From Shinisaurus crocodilurus (Eukaryota; Chordata; Lepidosauria; Squamata; Shinisauridae): 64,000 nucleotides of DNA. Location of the stretch: NCBI GenBank assembly GCA_021292165.1, contig CM037878.1:257721921-257785920 (forward strand), written 5' to 3'. A program made the position numbers and the translations under genes. The notes under the pieces are model-generated. The model saw only the letters and a list, made by a program, of their open reading frames with translations. It did no database searches and was not told the DNA's origin. Positions 10,881 through 22,640 of the stretch are shown piece after piece; the stretch's first letter is position 1, and each line of letters starts with the position of its first letter.

Positions 10881-12296
10881 GACCAATTTTTTTTATTCAA
10901 ATAGTATTTTAATAAGGATCTCCCTACTGGTTCATTTTTTGTGTGAATATGTCTCCTGGTGTTGCAGGATGAAAGCAGCTATTTTTCATTAAGTATGGGT
11001 GTTGTGTGTTGTGTCTTACGATGCATACCCATGTATCTACATATTTATATTTTGAGCTGTTATTCCCTCTGCTCTGACCTGGTCACAGTGATTGTTACAT
11101 CTGCCATGTGTGGTTGCATTGCTACCCCAAATTATCATGAAAAATCTACATGTTCTCAGTTTCATCTTAAAGCAGCTCTGAAGTTGGGGTTGCTTATCTC
11201 TATATTTTTACATTTATCCCACTTTGTAGGCTGTTAGGAGCTCTGAAGTTTTAGCACCATAAAAACATACACATAGTTTGGATACCGATGTAGTGTATGC
11301 ATCAGTTCCAAATGGTGTACATCCATTCATTTTTTTCTTGGGAAAATATACAAGCAGTGATCAGGAAAAGATTGGGCACCCCTCTCCCTTGTATTTTGCT
11401 ATGAAAAGCAGCAATTCATGCACATGTGCAGCATTTAGCACTAATGTTATATTTACGTGTGTGTGTGTTTTCTGTTCAGGCACTTGTACCTGAGCACAAA
11501 GGGTCAAGCAAGAATCAGATATATTCAAGGCAGGCCCTGATGACAATTTTAACTCCAGGCCTTTTTAAATACATGATGTCTCAAAGCTCCAAGGTCTTTC
11601 AAATAAGCTGACAAAAAAATGTCCAAAGTTCATAGATGACAAAGATGGCAAGCGATGTGGACAAATGTTTAACACTTCACAAATCCTCTTGCCAGCAAAT
11701 TCTTCCTCCTTGATTGCATCCTGAACAAATGGAGCCAGATGTGAAACAATCCATGGAGGAGATACTGAACTTTTCTAAATGTTGTTGATGATCCCTTGTG
11801 TGATCAGATGAAAGTTGTTTTGTTTTTTTAAAAGGGGGTTGAAGTGTTTCAGAGAAGTGTTTTCTTTTCTATTCTATTCTATTCTATTCTATTCAGAGAT
11901 GCACACTTTCATCTTAATGAAAAGCATGACTGCAGTGATCTTATTTTTCACAACTACAAAGTTCCAGCAATTACTTGCAATGTTTTACAATTGATTTATT
12001 ACAGAGGAAAGATAATCAGTGAGTTAGAAAGCCACATGTAAATAATGTCTGCCTTATCCTACATCAGCTAAATGCCTTACTTTATTGATCACCAGGAACC
12101 TCTCCCTTCCCCTTCCTCCAAATGTCAAGAAAGATATGAGATACCACAATTAGTCTATAGAATAAAATCTGGTTAGTGAAGAGTGATTTTGAGAATTACA
12201 CATATGTGGAGTCACCCAGAACATTATCTGGACTGTGACTGATGCAAAATGCTGAAGGCCTCATATAATTTCGTCATAATTTAATCAAGCAATTGC
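10881..12296. other. Unassigned DNA with (TATTC)n
   Basis: No gene recognised. A pentanucleotide run of TATTC lies at about 11868-11895. The rest is AT-rich unique-looking DNA; the longest frame (92 aa at 10959) has no family resemblance. Confidence 0.5.
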
Positions 12297-12304
12297 ATTG
12301 CTTA

Positions 12305-12537
12305 CAGGGCCGGCTCTACCATTAGTCAGACTGAGGTGGCCACCTCTGGCTTCTGTTTTTTGGTGTTATGAACAGGGAGAAGATGGTTAGTTATTTACGG
12401 TAACTTATTATTGTTGTATTTTTACTGGAGAGGCACTTGTGGAATTTTCTGCCTCAAGGGCCAAAATAACTTGGGAGGCAGGGTGACCATTTGCTGCTTC
12501 ACCTCAGGGAGCAAATTATGTCTTGGGGCTGGCTCTG
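12305..12537. mobile_element. hAT-type MITE
   Basis: Ends are 'cagggccggctctacc' and 'ggggctggctctg'. Flanks ATTGCTTA (12297-12304) and ATTCCTTA (12538-12545) match at 7 of 8 positions, as for an aged 8-bp duplication. Confidence 0.75.
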
Positions 12538-13009
12538 ATTCCTTATTTCTATACAAAATCTCTGTGATCTGGACTTTTGATGAATCAAGAGTACCAAGGT
12601 CTGCATTAGTTATTCTCTCTTACAAACTGCTACTGTAAACCTCTCAGTCATTCCTTTTGAAGAGAGGACACTGTGCATTCTGCCATGCCTTCAATTCGGT
12701 ATCAAAGGAAGCAGGATTTCCCGGGCTCAAGACAAGAGGCTGACAGGGTTGTGCCTGGCATAGGGGAGACATTAGAACGGGAGTTGGCGGGGGCTGTCGG
12801 AGATTCCTGGGCAGACTCGGACAGTGGCCACGCCAGCTTCTGTGTCACTCCTGTTCTTTGTGTCCAGTCCTCTTTGGGCTAGCTGGGCTGGGAGATGGGG
12901 ACAGGGGGTACACTGTGGGGTTTTTGTGACATTGTTTATTTTTAAACTTTTGTAAGCCACCTTGAGGTGGCTTTTGCTTGGAAAGGCAGGATGTGTCTGT
13001 GTGTGTATG

Positions 13010-13214
13010 CAGTGGTGGCTGATGGCTACGATGTCAGTGGGGCTGTGAATCTGCTCCGGATTTTACCCTGAACTTTTAAGGAGCTATCCATGGTGCCTAA
13101 CCTATTTTGGGGATTGGGTTCAGATGCCATGGATACTTAGCTCCTTTAAAGTTCAGAGTGAAATTCAGAGCAGATACTCAGCACCGTTGACATTGGAGCC
13201 AACAGCCTCCACTG
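13010..13214. mobile_element. hAT-like MITE
   Basis: Termini 'cagtggtggctgatggc' and 'gccaacagcctccactg' are inverted. Subterminal stretches also pair ('gaacttttaaggagcta' with 'tagctcctttaaagttc'). Flanks are similar but lie in a GTAT-type simple repeat, so the duplication is not decisive. Confidence 0.6.
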
Positions 13215-13230
13215 TATGTATGTATGTATA

Positions 13231-14520
13231 ATTAAAGGAGAGCTGACATTTTAAGCTCAGCTTCCCCACCCCACCCCGAAAAACAGGCACAGTTGGTGGG
13301 GAGAAGGGGAAGGAGAAAAACATACATTTTTAGGAGCAGGATAAATCTGAACAATGTTTGCCTCGGGGGGGGGGTGTTCCCTAACATGGAGGTAGCAACA
13401 GCAGTAGCTTTTATCTGGGGTGGGTCCTTTCTTTAACTAATTGCTTCGCTGCTGTTTGTGGCAACGGAGTTGCAATCGGTGACCCAGAAAATCCCCACAT
13501 GCCTCTGCAATGCCTCCGTTGAACTATGCTACGTCTCTGCCTTGATCTACATCCTGAAGTAGCATCACTCAACAGAAGCCTTACAGAGGAGTGTGATGAC
13601 CAGGGGCCTGCCAATTGCAGCTCCGTTGTCGCTAACAGCAGCGCGGCCATTCCGGAAGAACAAACGCCCCCTCCCAAAGTCATTGCTGCAGCCAGCATTT
13701 ATTTCAGTAAGCCCCTTGAGGGGAAAAATATCTAGAATTTCTCCTCCTCACCCACCCCCAAACTGCTGCCCTGGTTTTTTGGCCAGCAATGGGGATCATG
13801 AGAGTGAGGTGGGGTTTTTTGGCTCTGTGTCTAAAAAAAATGAAATGAAATGTGGGTGGACCAAAGGGGAGACTGCACTGCTGTGGTCAACTTCCAGTCC
13901 ACTATTGATTGATGGGCAGAGCAATTCTGTGGGGGAGAGAAAGGGAAAAACCGAGGTGAAGGAACTGCCTTTTCCTATGCCCTGCCGGCTTGTGGTGGAA
14001 GGTGAGGCGTGTGTGGCTTTCCCCTTTTATATTTGGCCTTTTTCACCCATTTGGTTTAAAAAACCAAACAAAGCTTACCCCTCCACCACTGGGAGCAATA
14101 AACTAGCCAACTCCAGGGCTGCCGTAGTCCCCCCTCCCCCATTCCAGGAGTGTTAGGGGAATGGGAGGGCATTGGATCCTGTGGATCCAAAGCCTTTCCG
14201 AGCAAACCTCCACCACCACCCCTTTTTGTCTTCTTGGACACTGGACAAGCACCAGCTGCAGACCTTTCTATAGCCACAGGTAGGAGGCTTGCAAAGTTGG
14301 GTCATCCCACGCCAAGGGCAGACCTCTCTCTCCACCATTTCCAGAAGGAGATCTGAAAGATCCTATGGGCCCTTGGGCACCCTCCCTTGCATCCTTACCA
14401 TATTAAGGCTGAAATGTTAAAAACAATATAAAATAGTAAAAAGAATTTTAAAAATTTCAAAAACCTGACATCCCGCAGCATTTAACAGCAGCGACAAAAG
14501 CCCCTTGTGGTGAGAATTAT
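13231..14520. other. GC-rich unassigned DNA
   Basis: No repeat or gene could be named. It contains a G-run at about 13366 and an open frame of 187 codons at 13593-14156 on the plus strand. That frame has low-complexity, proline- and lysine-rich composition, no recognisable domain and no clear splice context, so I do not call it a gene. Confidence 0.4.
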
Positions 14521-14676
14521 TTCATAGATTTCATAGATGATAGAGTTGGAAGGAGCCTACAACAACAAGGCTATCGAGTCCAACCCCCTGCTTAATGCAG
14601 GAAACTAGAGGAGGGGTCTCCCATCCAAGTAATAACCAGGCTTGACCCTGCTTAGCTTTCCACACTCAGACAAGCT
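14521..14676 (-). mobile_element. 5S-rRNA-headed SINE, copy B
   Basis: Same chimera as at 2201, with CR1-like tail on the left and 5S-derived head on the right. The head is cut short just after the box A complement ('gctttccacactcagacaag'). Confidence 0.7.
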
Positions 14677-15499
14677 CCGAGTCTGTGGAATGAACTCCCC
14701 CAGAGGGAAATCATTGCCCCTGATTGGCTTTCCAGAGGAGAAGGAACATGCATCACTTCCGCCTGGTCTTTGGTTTGGCTGGCTGGCTGGTTTGTTTGTT
14801 TGTTTTCCTTGCCAATGCAGTTCTCTCGTCTTTTTTGGCTGGCTCTTTGGATTTGTTTTTATTCATTATTGTAAGCTGCCTCGAGGGCTGAAAAGGCAGC
14901 TAATCAATGTTTTTAACAAATGAATAGATAAAGTGAAATAATCAGTGAAGAGAGAAATCAAATCAAGCAAAGGTGGGGAGGACCCAACACAACTTCCAAG
15001 CGCAGCGGGCAGAATCAAGGAAGATTGTCATTTTCATTACAACATGCTTTTCGTAATGAGAATTAATCTAATGCATAACAGTTGGTGACGGCAATGTGGT
15101 GGCTAATAAAATTTACACACCAAATGAACATGGTTCACTTGAAGAGGCCTCAAGTAGCCTTGCCTATCAAAGCCGCGCCTTGTCATCTGAAACCCCACTG
15201 GGCCTCTTGTTGCCCATCAGTGTCACTTTCGCTTCAGTAATTTATGGCATCATGAGATACGCTTCAAGCATCTGCCCATGTGAAGCCTCACAGGTCTCCC
15301 CCACCCCCATGTGTGCTTTTGCAATGAAAGACTTTTTCCCTCCTGGTTTTGCTAAGCTGGAGAAATAATTTGACTTGCAATCATTATTGCCGTCTCAGCC
15401 TCAAATACTTACAAGCTGATACCCCTAGTCCTGTGACCCCAAGGCAGCATTAGAACTCATGGATCTCCCTACTTCCCTTGCCAAAAAGATTATAGGCAG
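14677..15499. other. Unassigned DNA with one LINE-like tail
   Basis: Only 14868-14935 is suggestive: 'ttgtaagctgcctcgagggc' and 'aaaaggcagctaatcaatg', a plus-strand retroposon tail. The remainder is not recognised. Confidence 0.4.
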
Positions 15500-16098
15500 T
15501 GTTGAAAAAAATATGCTCAGAGCCCTTTCCCAGAGGGCCAATACTCAAGGAAAGAGAAGCAGCACACCAGAAATGGGTTTTCAAAGTTTTATTTTTGCGC
15601 AAAAAGGCTCAGCTCTGTGGCACGCGCCAGGATCAGAAGCTGAACAAAGGGAAAAGGGGACATGCAGGGCTTTTTATGCCCTCACACTCACTGGTTCATT
15701 CATTCTTAGCAAATCAAATGTGTTTGCTTAAACAAGCTAACCAATCAGATACATTGCTTTGAACATAGTAACAACCAATCAGAGACATTTCTTTGAACGT
15801 GGTAACATATCAGTCTTCAGTTACACAGAAAGCAATTCATCTTCTCCTCCCCTTGGCTAGGTTGATGTCTCCCATGACCCCTAGGGCACACGAGATATCG
15901 GGCGTCCCATGAATCTGCTACTCTTGGTACCCCTTATCAATCAAAGAGACTCCCTTTTCATTAGTACATCTGGAGTTGACACCTGAGAATACACATCAGG
16001 GATGAGATATCGGCCAAGGAGAAGATATGATGGCGCCAGGCATACAATTAAACAAAGAAACAACACAGCTCTTCAAGGTTACCTGGCTAAAATAGCAA
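15500..16098 (-). mobile_element. Solo LTR-like segment (endogenous retrovirus relic)
   Basis: On the minus strand the parts of an LTR appear in order: CCAAT-type boxes ('ctgattggtt', twice), a TATA-like 'gcataaaaagccctgc', then a polyadenylation signal in 'caaaaataaaactttg', then a T-rich end finishing CA at 15500. AGGCAG is found immediately left (15494-15499) and near the other end (16099-16104), a possible 6-bp target duplication. No gag, pol or env frame is adjacent, so it is a solo relic. The upstream boundary is uncertain. Confidence 0.55.
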
Positions 16099-16497
16099 AG
16101 GCAGATGGGCAAGGTCAGTTAGCTAGGCCAGGAAGGGGGAGAGCAGAGAGATTAGTCCATCTAACAATATGTACTATATACAGCCTTGTTGATTGCATGT
16201 GCATAATGGAACTTTAATCTTACATTTTGTTAATACACTATGTCTTATTTTCTAACAGCAGCACAAGGGGGAGGGGAGCATCATGGCCCCAACCCCAAGC
16301 GTGGTGCAGTGCAAGTTGTGCAGCCAGGACTCAAAGGCTTGCAACACCAGCACTTTTTTTATTAGCAGGGATGCTGACATCATTGGCCACCCTGCCCCTC
16401 ACACTTCCTGTTCCCTCTGAGCTTAGCTGCAATCCTCACCATAGCTGGGGAGAAAGGCATTTTCCCAACAACTATATATTATTCCTGTTCTGCCAAA

Positions 16498-17110
16498 TGT
16501 TTTCCCAAAGGGCTTAGCAGGGGTTCTTTAATGAATTCTCATGCCATAATAAATCCAGGAGGATCAAGCCAAACATCTTTTATTGCAAGTTAAGATCCTT
16601 ATTATAATACAGAGTACAACAATCCCAAGTCCCCTAGTAAGAGCCCCACCCCTTGGACAGGCAGCAACCACAATATCACCAACCGACCAGTGAAGAAGCC
16701 TCTGCCTCCAGGATCAGTTGTGTCCTTGCTGCAGTCACTCAGCCTTGCGGTCTCTCTCCTCCGTTCTACCTAGTCAGGGCTCCTGCTGGTTCTTTGTCCT
16801 TCTTCAGGCTGGCAGCCAAACAGCTCCTGGATCTCTCTCTTCCTTCTTAGCACACTTCGAACCACACACACCGCACCACACCACCAGGCTGCATTTGCTA
16901 GTCTTATATACAATTCTAACATCAAACTCCAGGGGCTGCAGACCTCGTGTTTAAATGATAACAGCTGTGCTGTCCTGGGTGGCAGCCAAGTCACAAGCCG
17001 GTACGTTGCTGATCATTGCATCAGGCTGGCAAGCAGCCAGGTCACATACCAGTAAATTAGCCAAGGCCATTCGCTGATAACACAGTGCAGCAATCTTTTT
17101 ACATTTTAGT
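16498..17110 (-). mobile_element. Second solo LTR-like segment
   Basis: On the minus strand there is 'gtatataagactagc' (TATA-like), followed some 330 bp later by 'tgcaataaaagatgtttggc' (polyadenylation signal) and a short end near 16498 reading ..CA. The sequence is unrelated to the LTR-like block at 15.5 kb. No internal viral genes are present and I could not find a target duplication. Confidence 0.5.
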
Positions 17111-17686
17111 TTCTTTTAAAAAGCCCAGAACATAGAGGAAGAACTCTGTACAACACTCCTGTACTCCTCGATTATCTTCTGCAACTCCCAGTACGATTCC
17201 CTGTTGTAATGTATTTTGGGGTGGCTTGGTCTCTTGAATGGGCAATTAAGATCCATTAACATTACAAAATATTGGGTGGAGATGAAAACTGCTAGAACTG
17301 GGTTGTGATATGGGACAACACAGCTCCCTGAATTTTTGGACTCTCTTGGGGGGGCATGCCTATGGGGACTGGTGTGATGAGCAGCACCCACACTTCAAAA
17401 TTTGCCACTACACTTCTGGCCCCAAGCAACAGCCAGGAGGACATGGATGGACACAGAAGGGAAGGAGCTAGTGGAGTCCATGTCACATCACCAGCTGTAG
17501 ATCAAGAACCACTCACTAAGACTGGCAGCGTGGAGCCTCTGGAGCCCGAGAATCCTGCGCCAAGACCTCCGGAGACAGCTCTTCCTGAGACCCCCTTAGG
17601 AACCAAGCCCCAGCACACAAGACACCTCTTGCTCCTCTGTGCCTGCCCTTTGGTGCAGTGAGTGCAGCCAGTGGGAGGTGGTGGAG
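17111..17686. other. Unassigned DNA
   Basis: No gene or repeat recognised. The frame of 101 aa at 17356-17661 has no family resemblance. Confidence 0.4.
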
Positions 17687-17829
17687 ATAGATAGATAGAT
17701 AGATAGATCATTTATTATTATTTATTATTTATTATTTATTATTATTATTTATTATTTATATTTATTTATCGCCCATCTGGCTGGCAACCGGCCACCCTGG
17801 GCGATGTACACAGATAAATATGTACACAG
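17687..17829 (-). mobile_element. GATA microsatellite and L2 3' end
   Basis: (AGAT)n at 17689-17709 and ATT-rich DNA lead into 'gcccatctggctggcaacc' and 'ggccaccctgggcgatgtac', the reverse complement of the L2 terminus seen at about 3990-4030. Confidence 0.6.
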
Positions 17830-17984
17830 ATCATAGAGTTGGAAGGAGCCTACAAGGCTATCGAGTCCAACCCCCGCTGCTCAATGCAGGAAACTAGAGG
17901 AGGAGGGGTCTCCCATCCAAGTAAGAACCAGGCCTGACCCTGCTTAGCTTTCCACACTCAGACAAGCTGAGCCAGCGTGAGCCA
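17830..17984 (-). mobile_element. 5S-rRNA-headed SINE, copy C
   Basis: CR1-like tail 'tcatagagttggaaggagcc' on the left, 5S-derived head ('aagaaccaggcctgaccctg', 'cttagctttccacactcag') on the right. It lies directly next to the L2 end. Confidence 0.72.
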
Positions 17985-18082
17985 TGGCATGCTTCGGTCG
18001 AGGTCTGAGGGCAGCCGCTTTAAGGATCTCCACTCTACAAACAAGGAGGCTGGGCCTGTGAGAGAGTATCAGGGCTTGGAAA

Positions 18083-18697
18083 CAGGGGTTCTCAACCAGG
18101 GGGGAATTCACCCCGGGGGGGGGGATTTTAGGGTTTCAGGGGCGGGACTTGGGACCACAGACTCAAACTGTTGGAATACTGATCTTTCTACAAATTACAG
18201 TTCTACAGATTGTACATAATCTACAGGGCATCACACCTTATTGTATGGCACAGATTAAATTAAAAATAAAGATAAATATTTTTATTTATTTATTTATTTA
18301 TTTATTATATTTATACCCCACCTTTTTTCTTGCAAGGAACCCAAGGCAGCTTACATAATCCTCCTCCTCCTCTCCATTTTATCCTCACAACAACCCTGTG
18401 AGGTAGGTTAGGCTGAGAGTCAGTGACTGGCCCAAAGTCACCCAGTGAGTTTCATGGCCAAGTGGACTCTAACCACCACGCCACACTGGCTCTCAATATT
18501 TCACTTGTTATCTGTGGAAATATTCCATTTATACTATAATGTATATGTACCAATATAGAAAATATAACAGATTTTCAATATTATATATGCATATTATTTG
18601 GAATGCAACTTTTGAGTCAATCTTGGAAAGGGGGGAATGGCGTTCTGACACATGGTGAAAAGGGTGCATGGGGCAAAAAAAAGGTTGAGACCCACTG
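18083..18697. mobile_element. hAT-type element split by a Sauria SINE
   Basis: Termini 'caggggttctcaacc' (left) and 'ggttgagacccactg' (right) are inverted, a classic hAT MITE end. The centre at 18278-18497 is occupied by a Sauria SINE. Clear target duplications are not visible. Confidence 0.65.
18278..18497 (-). mobile_element. Sauria SINE
   Basis: On the minus strand: 'gagagccagtgtggcgtggt' (tRNA-derived head, A box region), 'tgaaactcactgggtgac', 'ctcacagggttgttgtgagg', then 'aaaaggtggggtataaatat' and an AAATA tail. Nested in the hAT element around it. Confidence 0.85.
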
Positions 18698-19110
18698 AGA
18701 TAGGGCCTCTTTTCAAGCTGGAACTCTATTGGACCAGGTTAAACTCCCAATGATCTGTCCATGGCACTACAAACCTTGCGTCTGACCATCCTGTTTCTCC
18801 AGTCCTTGGACTTGGGTTGACAACTTGCTTCTTGGTGTGTGTGTGTGTGTGTGTGTATGTCCAAAGACTCCACAGCCCTTGTCTTCCTGGTTTGTGCTCA
18901 CTATTCCAGACTGTCCTCCCCCTCCTTTCCAGTCCCTCTCAGAAGGCTGACTGGACCACCTGCCTCCCTGGCTGTCTATGAGCTCTGCCTTCCCCACGAA
19001 CAGATCAAAGAGTGTCACATACTTGAAGAAAAAGGGAGGCCATTCATGGTTCTTTGGACTGAAGATAGGACATCTGCACAAGTCGGGCATCTAGCAATTA
19101 GGAATGTATG

Positions 19111-19350
19111 TTTATTTATTTATTTATTATATTTATAGCCTGTCTTTTTTCCTGCAAGGAACCCAAGGTGGCTTACATAACCCTCCTCCTCTTCTTCTGT
19201 TTTATCCTCACAACAACCCTGTGAGGTAGGTTAGGCTGAGAGTCAGTGACTGGCCCAAAGTCACCCAGTGAGTTTCATGGCCAAGCGGGTACTAGAACCC
19301 GGATCTCCTGAGTCCCAGTCCAGCACTCTCACCACTACGCCAAACTCCTT
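19111..19350 (-). mobile_element. Sauria SINE
   Basis: Well-preserved minus-strand copy including the tRNA-like region with B-box-like 'ccgggttctagtacccgc' and the AAATA tail at 19111-19130. Confidence 0.88.
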
Positions 19351-19925
19351 GCACTTGTAGTGTAGATCCTCTCCTCCACATGCAACGTGCTTCCATCTCT
19401 AGCTCAACTGGGGCCATTTTATTTTAAAATCTGTGCACTGAACTGCATGATTTGACCCAATAATGAAGTGATTTGATCCAATAAATGTGCATAGAGAATA
19501 TCTTTTGAATGTGAATCCTATTAAAAGACAAGAATTATTTTCTTATCTGTGTTCCCAGCTAAAGTGCAGCAGCAGCAGCAAAGCCCACCTTGTAATCTGC
19601 CTGTGTGTTACATTTTAGTACTGAACTCCTCCTTTAGTTGAATTCTTATCTACCAACTTGCTTCTTTGCAGCAAATGCTTAGTGGTGGGTTTCATGATTG
19701 CTAGTTAATTATGGTGAGGTGATCTGCTATTTATCTAGTGCTCTTATTTCTCTCTTTAACCCTGCCTACTGTTTCATTGACAAAAGCAAACCTTCCACTG
19801 GCACAACACACATATCTGCTGCTCCCTGGAGATGGCTAGTTTATTCCTATGAGCAATAGCAGCAGGGACGTTTGGAGCTTAGTCAGTGTGAGGGAGATGA
19901 GTCATTTGGGTGACAACAGGTGGCC

Positions 19926-19927
<2 letters not shown>

Positions 19928-19966
<39 letters not shown>
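19928..19966. repeat. (GA)n microsatellite
   Basis: About 19 uninterrupted GA units. The surrounding 19351-20488 has no recognised gene or repeat. Confidence 0.95.
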
Positions 19967-19967
<1 letters not shown>

Positions 19968-20488
19968 CAGGGAATGGATCAAAGTAGCCCAGACTAATGA
20001 TCTGGAATGGCTCCTGTTCCACAGGAACAATAATCATCTTCAATAATAATTCTGCACCTTATTGTTTGAAATTTTCCCAGAGATGGGTCCAGTAATGGGA
20101 AGGAACAGCATGTAAGTGTTCATAGCGGAGTAATTTTACTGCCTTCTCTCATCTCCGCAGCTGTTCTTCTGTGCTCTCTTCTAGGTCATTTTGTTTCTGC
20201 TTCTCTGCACCAGATGTGTCAAGCATGTGGACCATATCTGCTTATCTCCTTGTGTAGCGAATGTCTGCAGATGGCTTAGGCATCGTTCAGTCCTCAGTCC
20301 TAGCTATTCTGTTATACAGCAGGGCTTTTGTGAAACATTTTGCAGGCCTGATTTTGCTTCTAGGAATCGCCTTGCATCCAGCATCTGATACTTGCTCCGC
20401 TGGGAGCTGACCAAGGTCCTGATCTCTTGTGACTGCTCTCTCCCCTCTCGCTAAGAATCGTCCGCATTGCTGAAAGGGTTCCAGCCCG

Positions 20489-20637
20489 GCTGGATATGCC
20501 AGCCAGCCTTCCTCAACCTGGTGCCCTCCAGCTGTGTTGGACTACAACTCCCAATATAGCCAGTCAGCATGCTGGCTGGGCATGACGGGAGCTGTAGTCC
20601 AACACTTCTGGAGGGCAGCAGGTTGGGGAAGGCTGAT
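20489..20637. mobile_element. Palindromic MITE, 'CCAACCTGGTGCCCTCCAG' family
   Basis: Left 'cagccttcctcaacctggtg' and right 'aggttggggaaggctg' are inverted ends. The interior carries 'gttggactacaactccc' and its inverted partner 'gggagctgtagtccaacac'. It ends next to RTE-like copy 1. Confidence 0.75.
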
Positions 20638-20642
20638 GTATG

Positions 20643-21994
20643 CAGTGCCTTCTTGCAACTTCTCCATGACAACATGACGGCTACGGTCTTGGACAACAAC
20701 GGCTCTCATGGTGCTCCATTTAAAGTGGGATCAGGTGTTAAACAGGGATGTGTTATTGTCCCAACATTATTTGCTATTTTCATTGCCATGATTTTACATC
20801 TTGTCGAGGGGAAACTTCCCACTGGTGTGGGAATTATATATCGAACAGATGGAAAGCTTTTAATCTCAGCAGGCTGAAAGCAAAAACTAAGGTAATTACA
20901 ACCTCCATTGTGGAACTTCAGTATGCTGATGATAATGTGGTCTCCGCACATTCAGAGGATGATCTCCAAACTATCCTAAATGCTTTTGAAGAAGCATACG
21001 GAAAACTTGGTCTCTCACTTAACATCAAAAAAACCAAAGTGCTTCATCAGCAAGTGCAAGCTAACCCTTCGGTGATGCCATCTATCCAGCTTGGCGGGAC
21101 AATACTGGAAAATGTTGATCATTTTCTCTATCTTGGCAGCTATCTTTCTGTTACAGCTAACATCGACAGTGAAATCCAGCATCGTCTGAGCTCCGCAAGT
21201 TCCGCATTTTCTCGAATGAAACATAGAGTGTTCGAGGATCGGGATATTTGTAAGAAGACCAAAACACTGGTTTATGAAGCCATTGTATTACCAACTTTAT
21301 TGTATGCCTGCGAAACATGGACTATCTATAAACGTCACCTCCAACTCCTTGAAAGATTTCATCAACGTTGCCTCCGGAAAATCCTGTGAATTACTTGGGA
21401 AGATAGGCGAACAAATGTCAGTGTACTGGAAGAAGCAAAGACTACTAGCATTGAAAAAATGATCCTTCAACGCCAACTTCAGTGGACTGGTCATGTTGTT
21501 CGAATGCCTGACTGCCATCTCCCAAAGCAGTTACTTTATTCCCAACTCAAGGATAGAAAGCGGAATATCGGTGGTCAATATAAGAGGTTTAAAGATGTTC
21601 TTAAGGCTAATCTAAAAAAAAAAATGCGATATAAACATCAAAAATTGGGAAGCTCTGGCCCATGAACGATCTAACTGGAGGTTGGCCTTTCACAAAGGTT
21701 CTATGGACTTTGAAGAAGCTCGAGTGCAAGGTGAAAGGGAGAAACGTGCTAAGCGAAAAGCACGTCAAATGAATCCTTTACAAGACCATCTTCCATCTGG
21801 TAACCTGTGTCCTCACTGTGGGAAGCTGTGTGGATCTAGAATTGGCCTCCACAGTCACTTATGGACCCATCGCTAGAGTCTACACAATTTTCTTTAGAAT
21901 TCTCCTCCTTTTAAAAATCTCCTTTTTGTAAATTTTCTTTTTTATCCTGGAAGACAATCTTACTCAGTCACGAGTGATCGCCTGACTGACTGAC
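20643..21994 (+). mobile_element. RTE-like non-LTR retrotransposon, 5'-truncated copy 1
   Basis: Encodes the later part of a reverse transcriptase (after motif A) with the catalytic YADD box in 'ELQYADDNVVS', the C-terminal domain ('YACETWT') and a CPHCGKLCG...HSHLWTHR zinc-finger end, then a 3' UTR finishing 'gatcgcctgactgactgac'. It is dead: one T is missing in 'aaagcttttaatc' compared with copy 2, there is a TGA where copy 2 has CAA (21387-21389), and an A-run near 21620 shifts the frame. ATGTATG on both sides (20636-20642, 21995-22001) may be the target duplication. RTE assignment rests on the resemblance of the post-YADD region to BovB-type elements and on the TGAC-repeat tail. Confidence 0.8.
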
Positions 21995-22007
21995 ATGTAT
22001 GATACAT

Positions 22008-22250
22008 GTGGTGTAGTGGTGAGACTGTTGGACTGGGACTCAGGAAATCTGGGTTCTAGCCCCCACTCAGCCATTAAACTCACTGGGTGACTTTGGGCCA
22101 GTCACTGACTCTCAGCCTAACCTACCTCACAGGGTTGTTGTGATGATAAAATGGAAAGGAGGAGGAGGATTATGTAAGCCACCTTGGGTCCCTTGCAGGA
22201 AAAAAGGTGGGGTATAAATATAATAAATAAATAAATAAATAATAAATAAT
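22008..22250 (+). mobile_element. Sauria SINE
   Basis: Plus-strand copy: 'gtggtgtagtggtgagactg' (A-box region), 'tctgggttctagcccc' (B-box-like), 'aaaaaggtggggtataaat' and an AAATA tail. It follows the 3' end of RTE-like copy 1. Confidence 0.88.
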
Positions 22251-22400
22251 GTGGCTAAAAATACATGTGTGTCATGTGCTCACCTTATTTTGTTCAGACA
22301 TGAATACCACAATCCAATACAGAACTAGGTGGGCTTAAACTAATGGATGTCCATGAATTACAACAAAAATAGCAAGAGAGTCTTGTTAGACCCTCTAGTC

Positions 22401-22536
22401 CAGGGCTCTCCAACCTTGGGTCCCCGGATGTTGCTGGCCTATAGCTCCCAGTATACCCAGCCAGCATGGCTAATGGCAAGGGATTCTGGGAGCTGTAATC
22501 CAGCAACATCTGGGGACCCAAGGTTGGAGAGCCCTG
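22401..22536. mobile_element. Palindromic hAT-type MITE with 8-bp TSD
   Basis: Nearly full-length inverted repeat: 'cagggctctccaaccttggg' pairs with 'cccaaggttggagagccctg'. Flanks CTCTAGTC (22393-22400) and CTATAGTC (22537-22544) match at 7 of 8 bases, which links this palindromic family to hAT transposition. Confidence 0.82.
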
Positions 22537-22547
22537 CTATAGTCTAA

Positions 22548-22640
22548 CAGATCTATTATAGATCTATTGTAGCATAAGCTACAGATCTATTGTAGATCTA
22601 TTGTAGTATAGCAGATGCTATGACAGATCTATTGTAGCAT
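22548..22640. repeat. Short tandem repeat of AGATCTATTGTAG
   Basis: Units of 'agatctattgtag' and 'agatctattatag' recur five or more times, alternating with 'cataagct' or 'tatagcagatgct'. No function is apparent. Confidence 0.8.

Noticed and set aside
13593..14156. 187-aa open frame on the plus strand
   Set aside because: Low-complexity composition, no family resemblance, no splice or promoter context. It could only be rescued by transcript evidence.
18278..18497. BovB LINE
   Set aside because: Only the short 3' tail shared with Sauria SINEs is present; no BovB body was found in the window.
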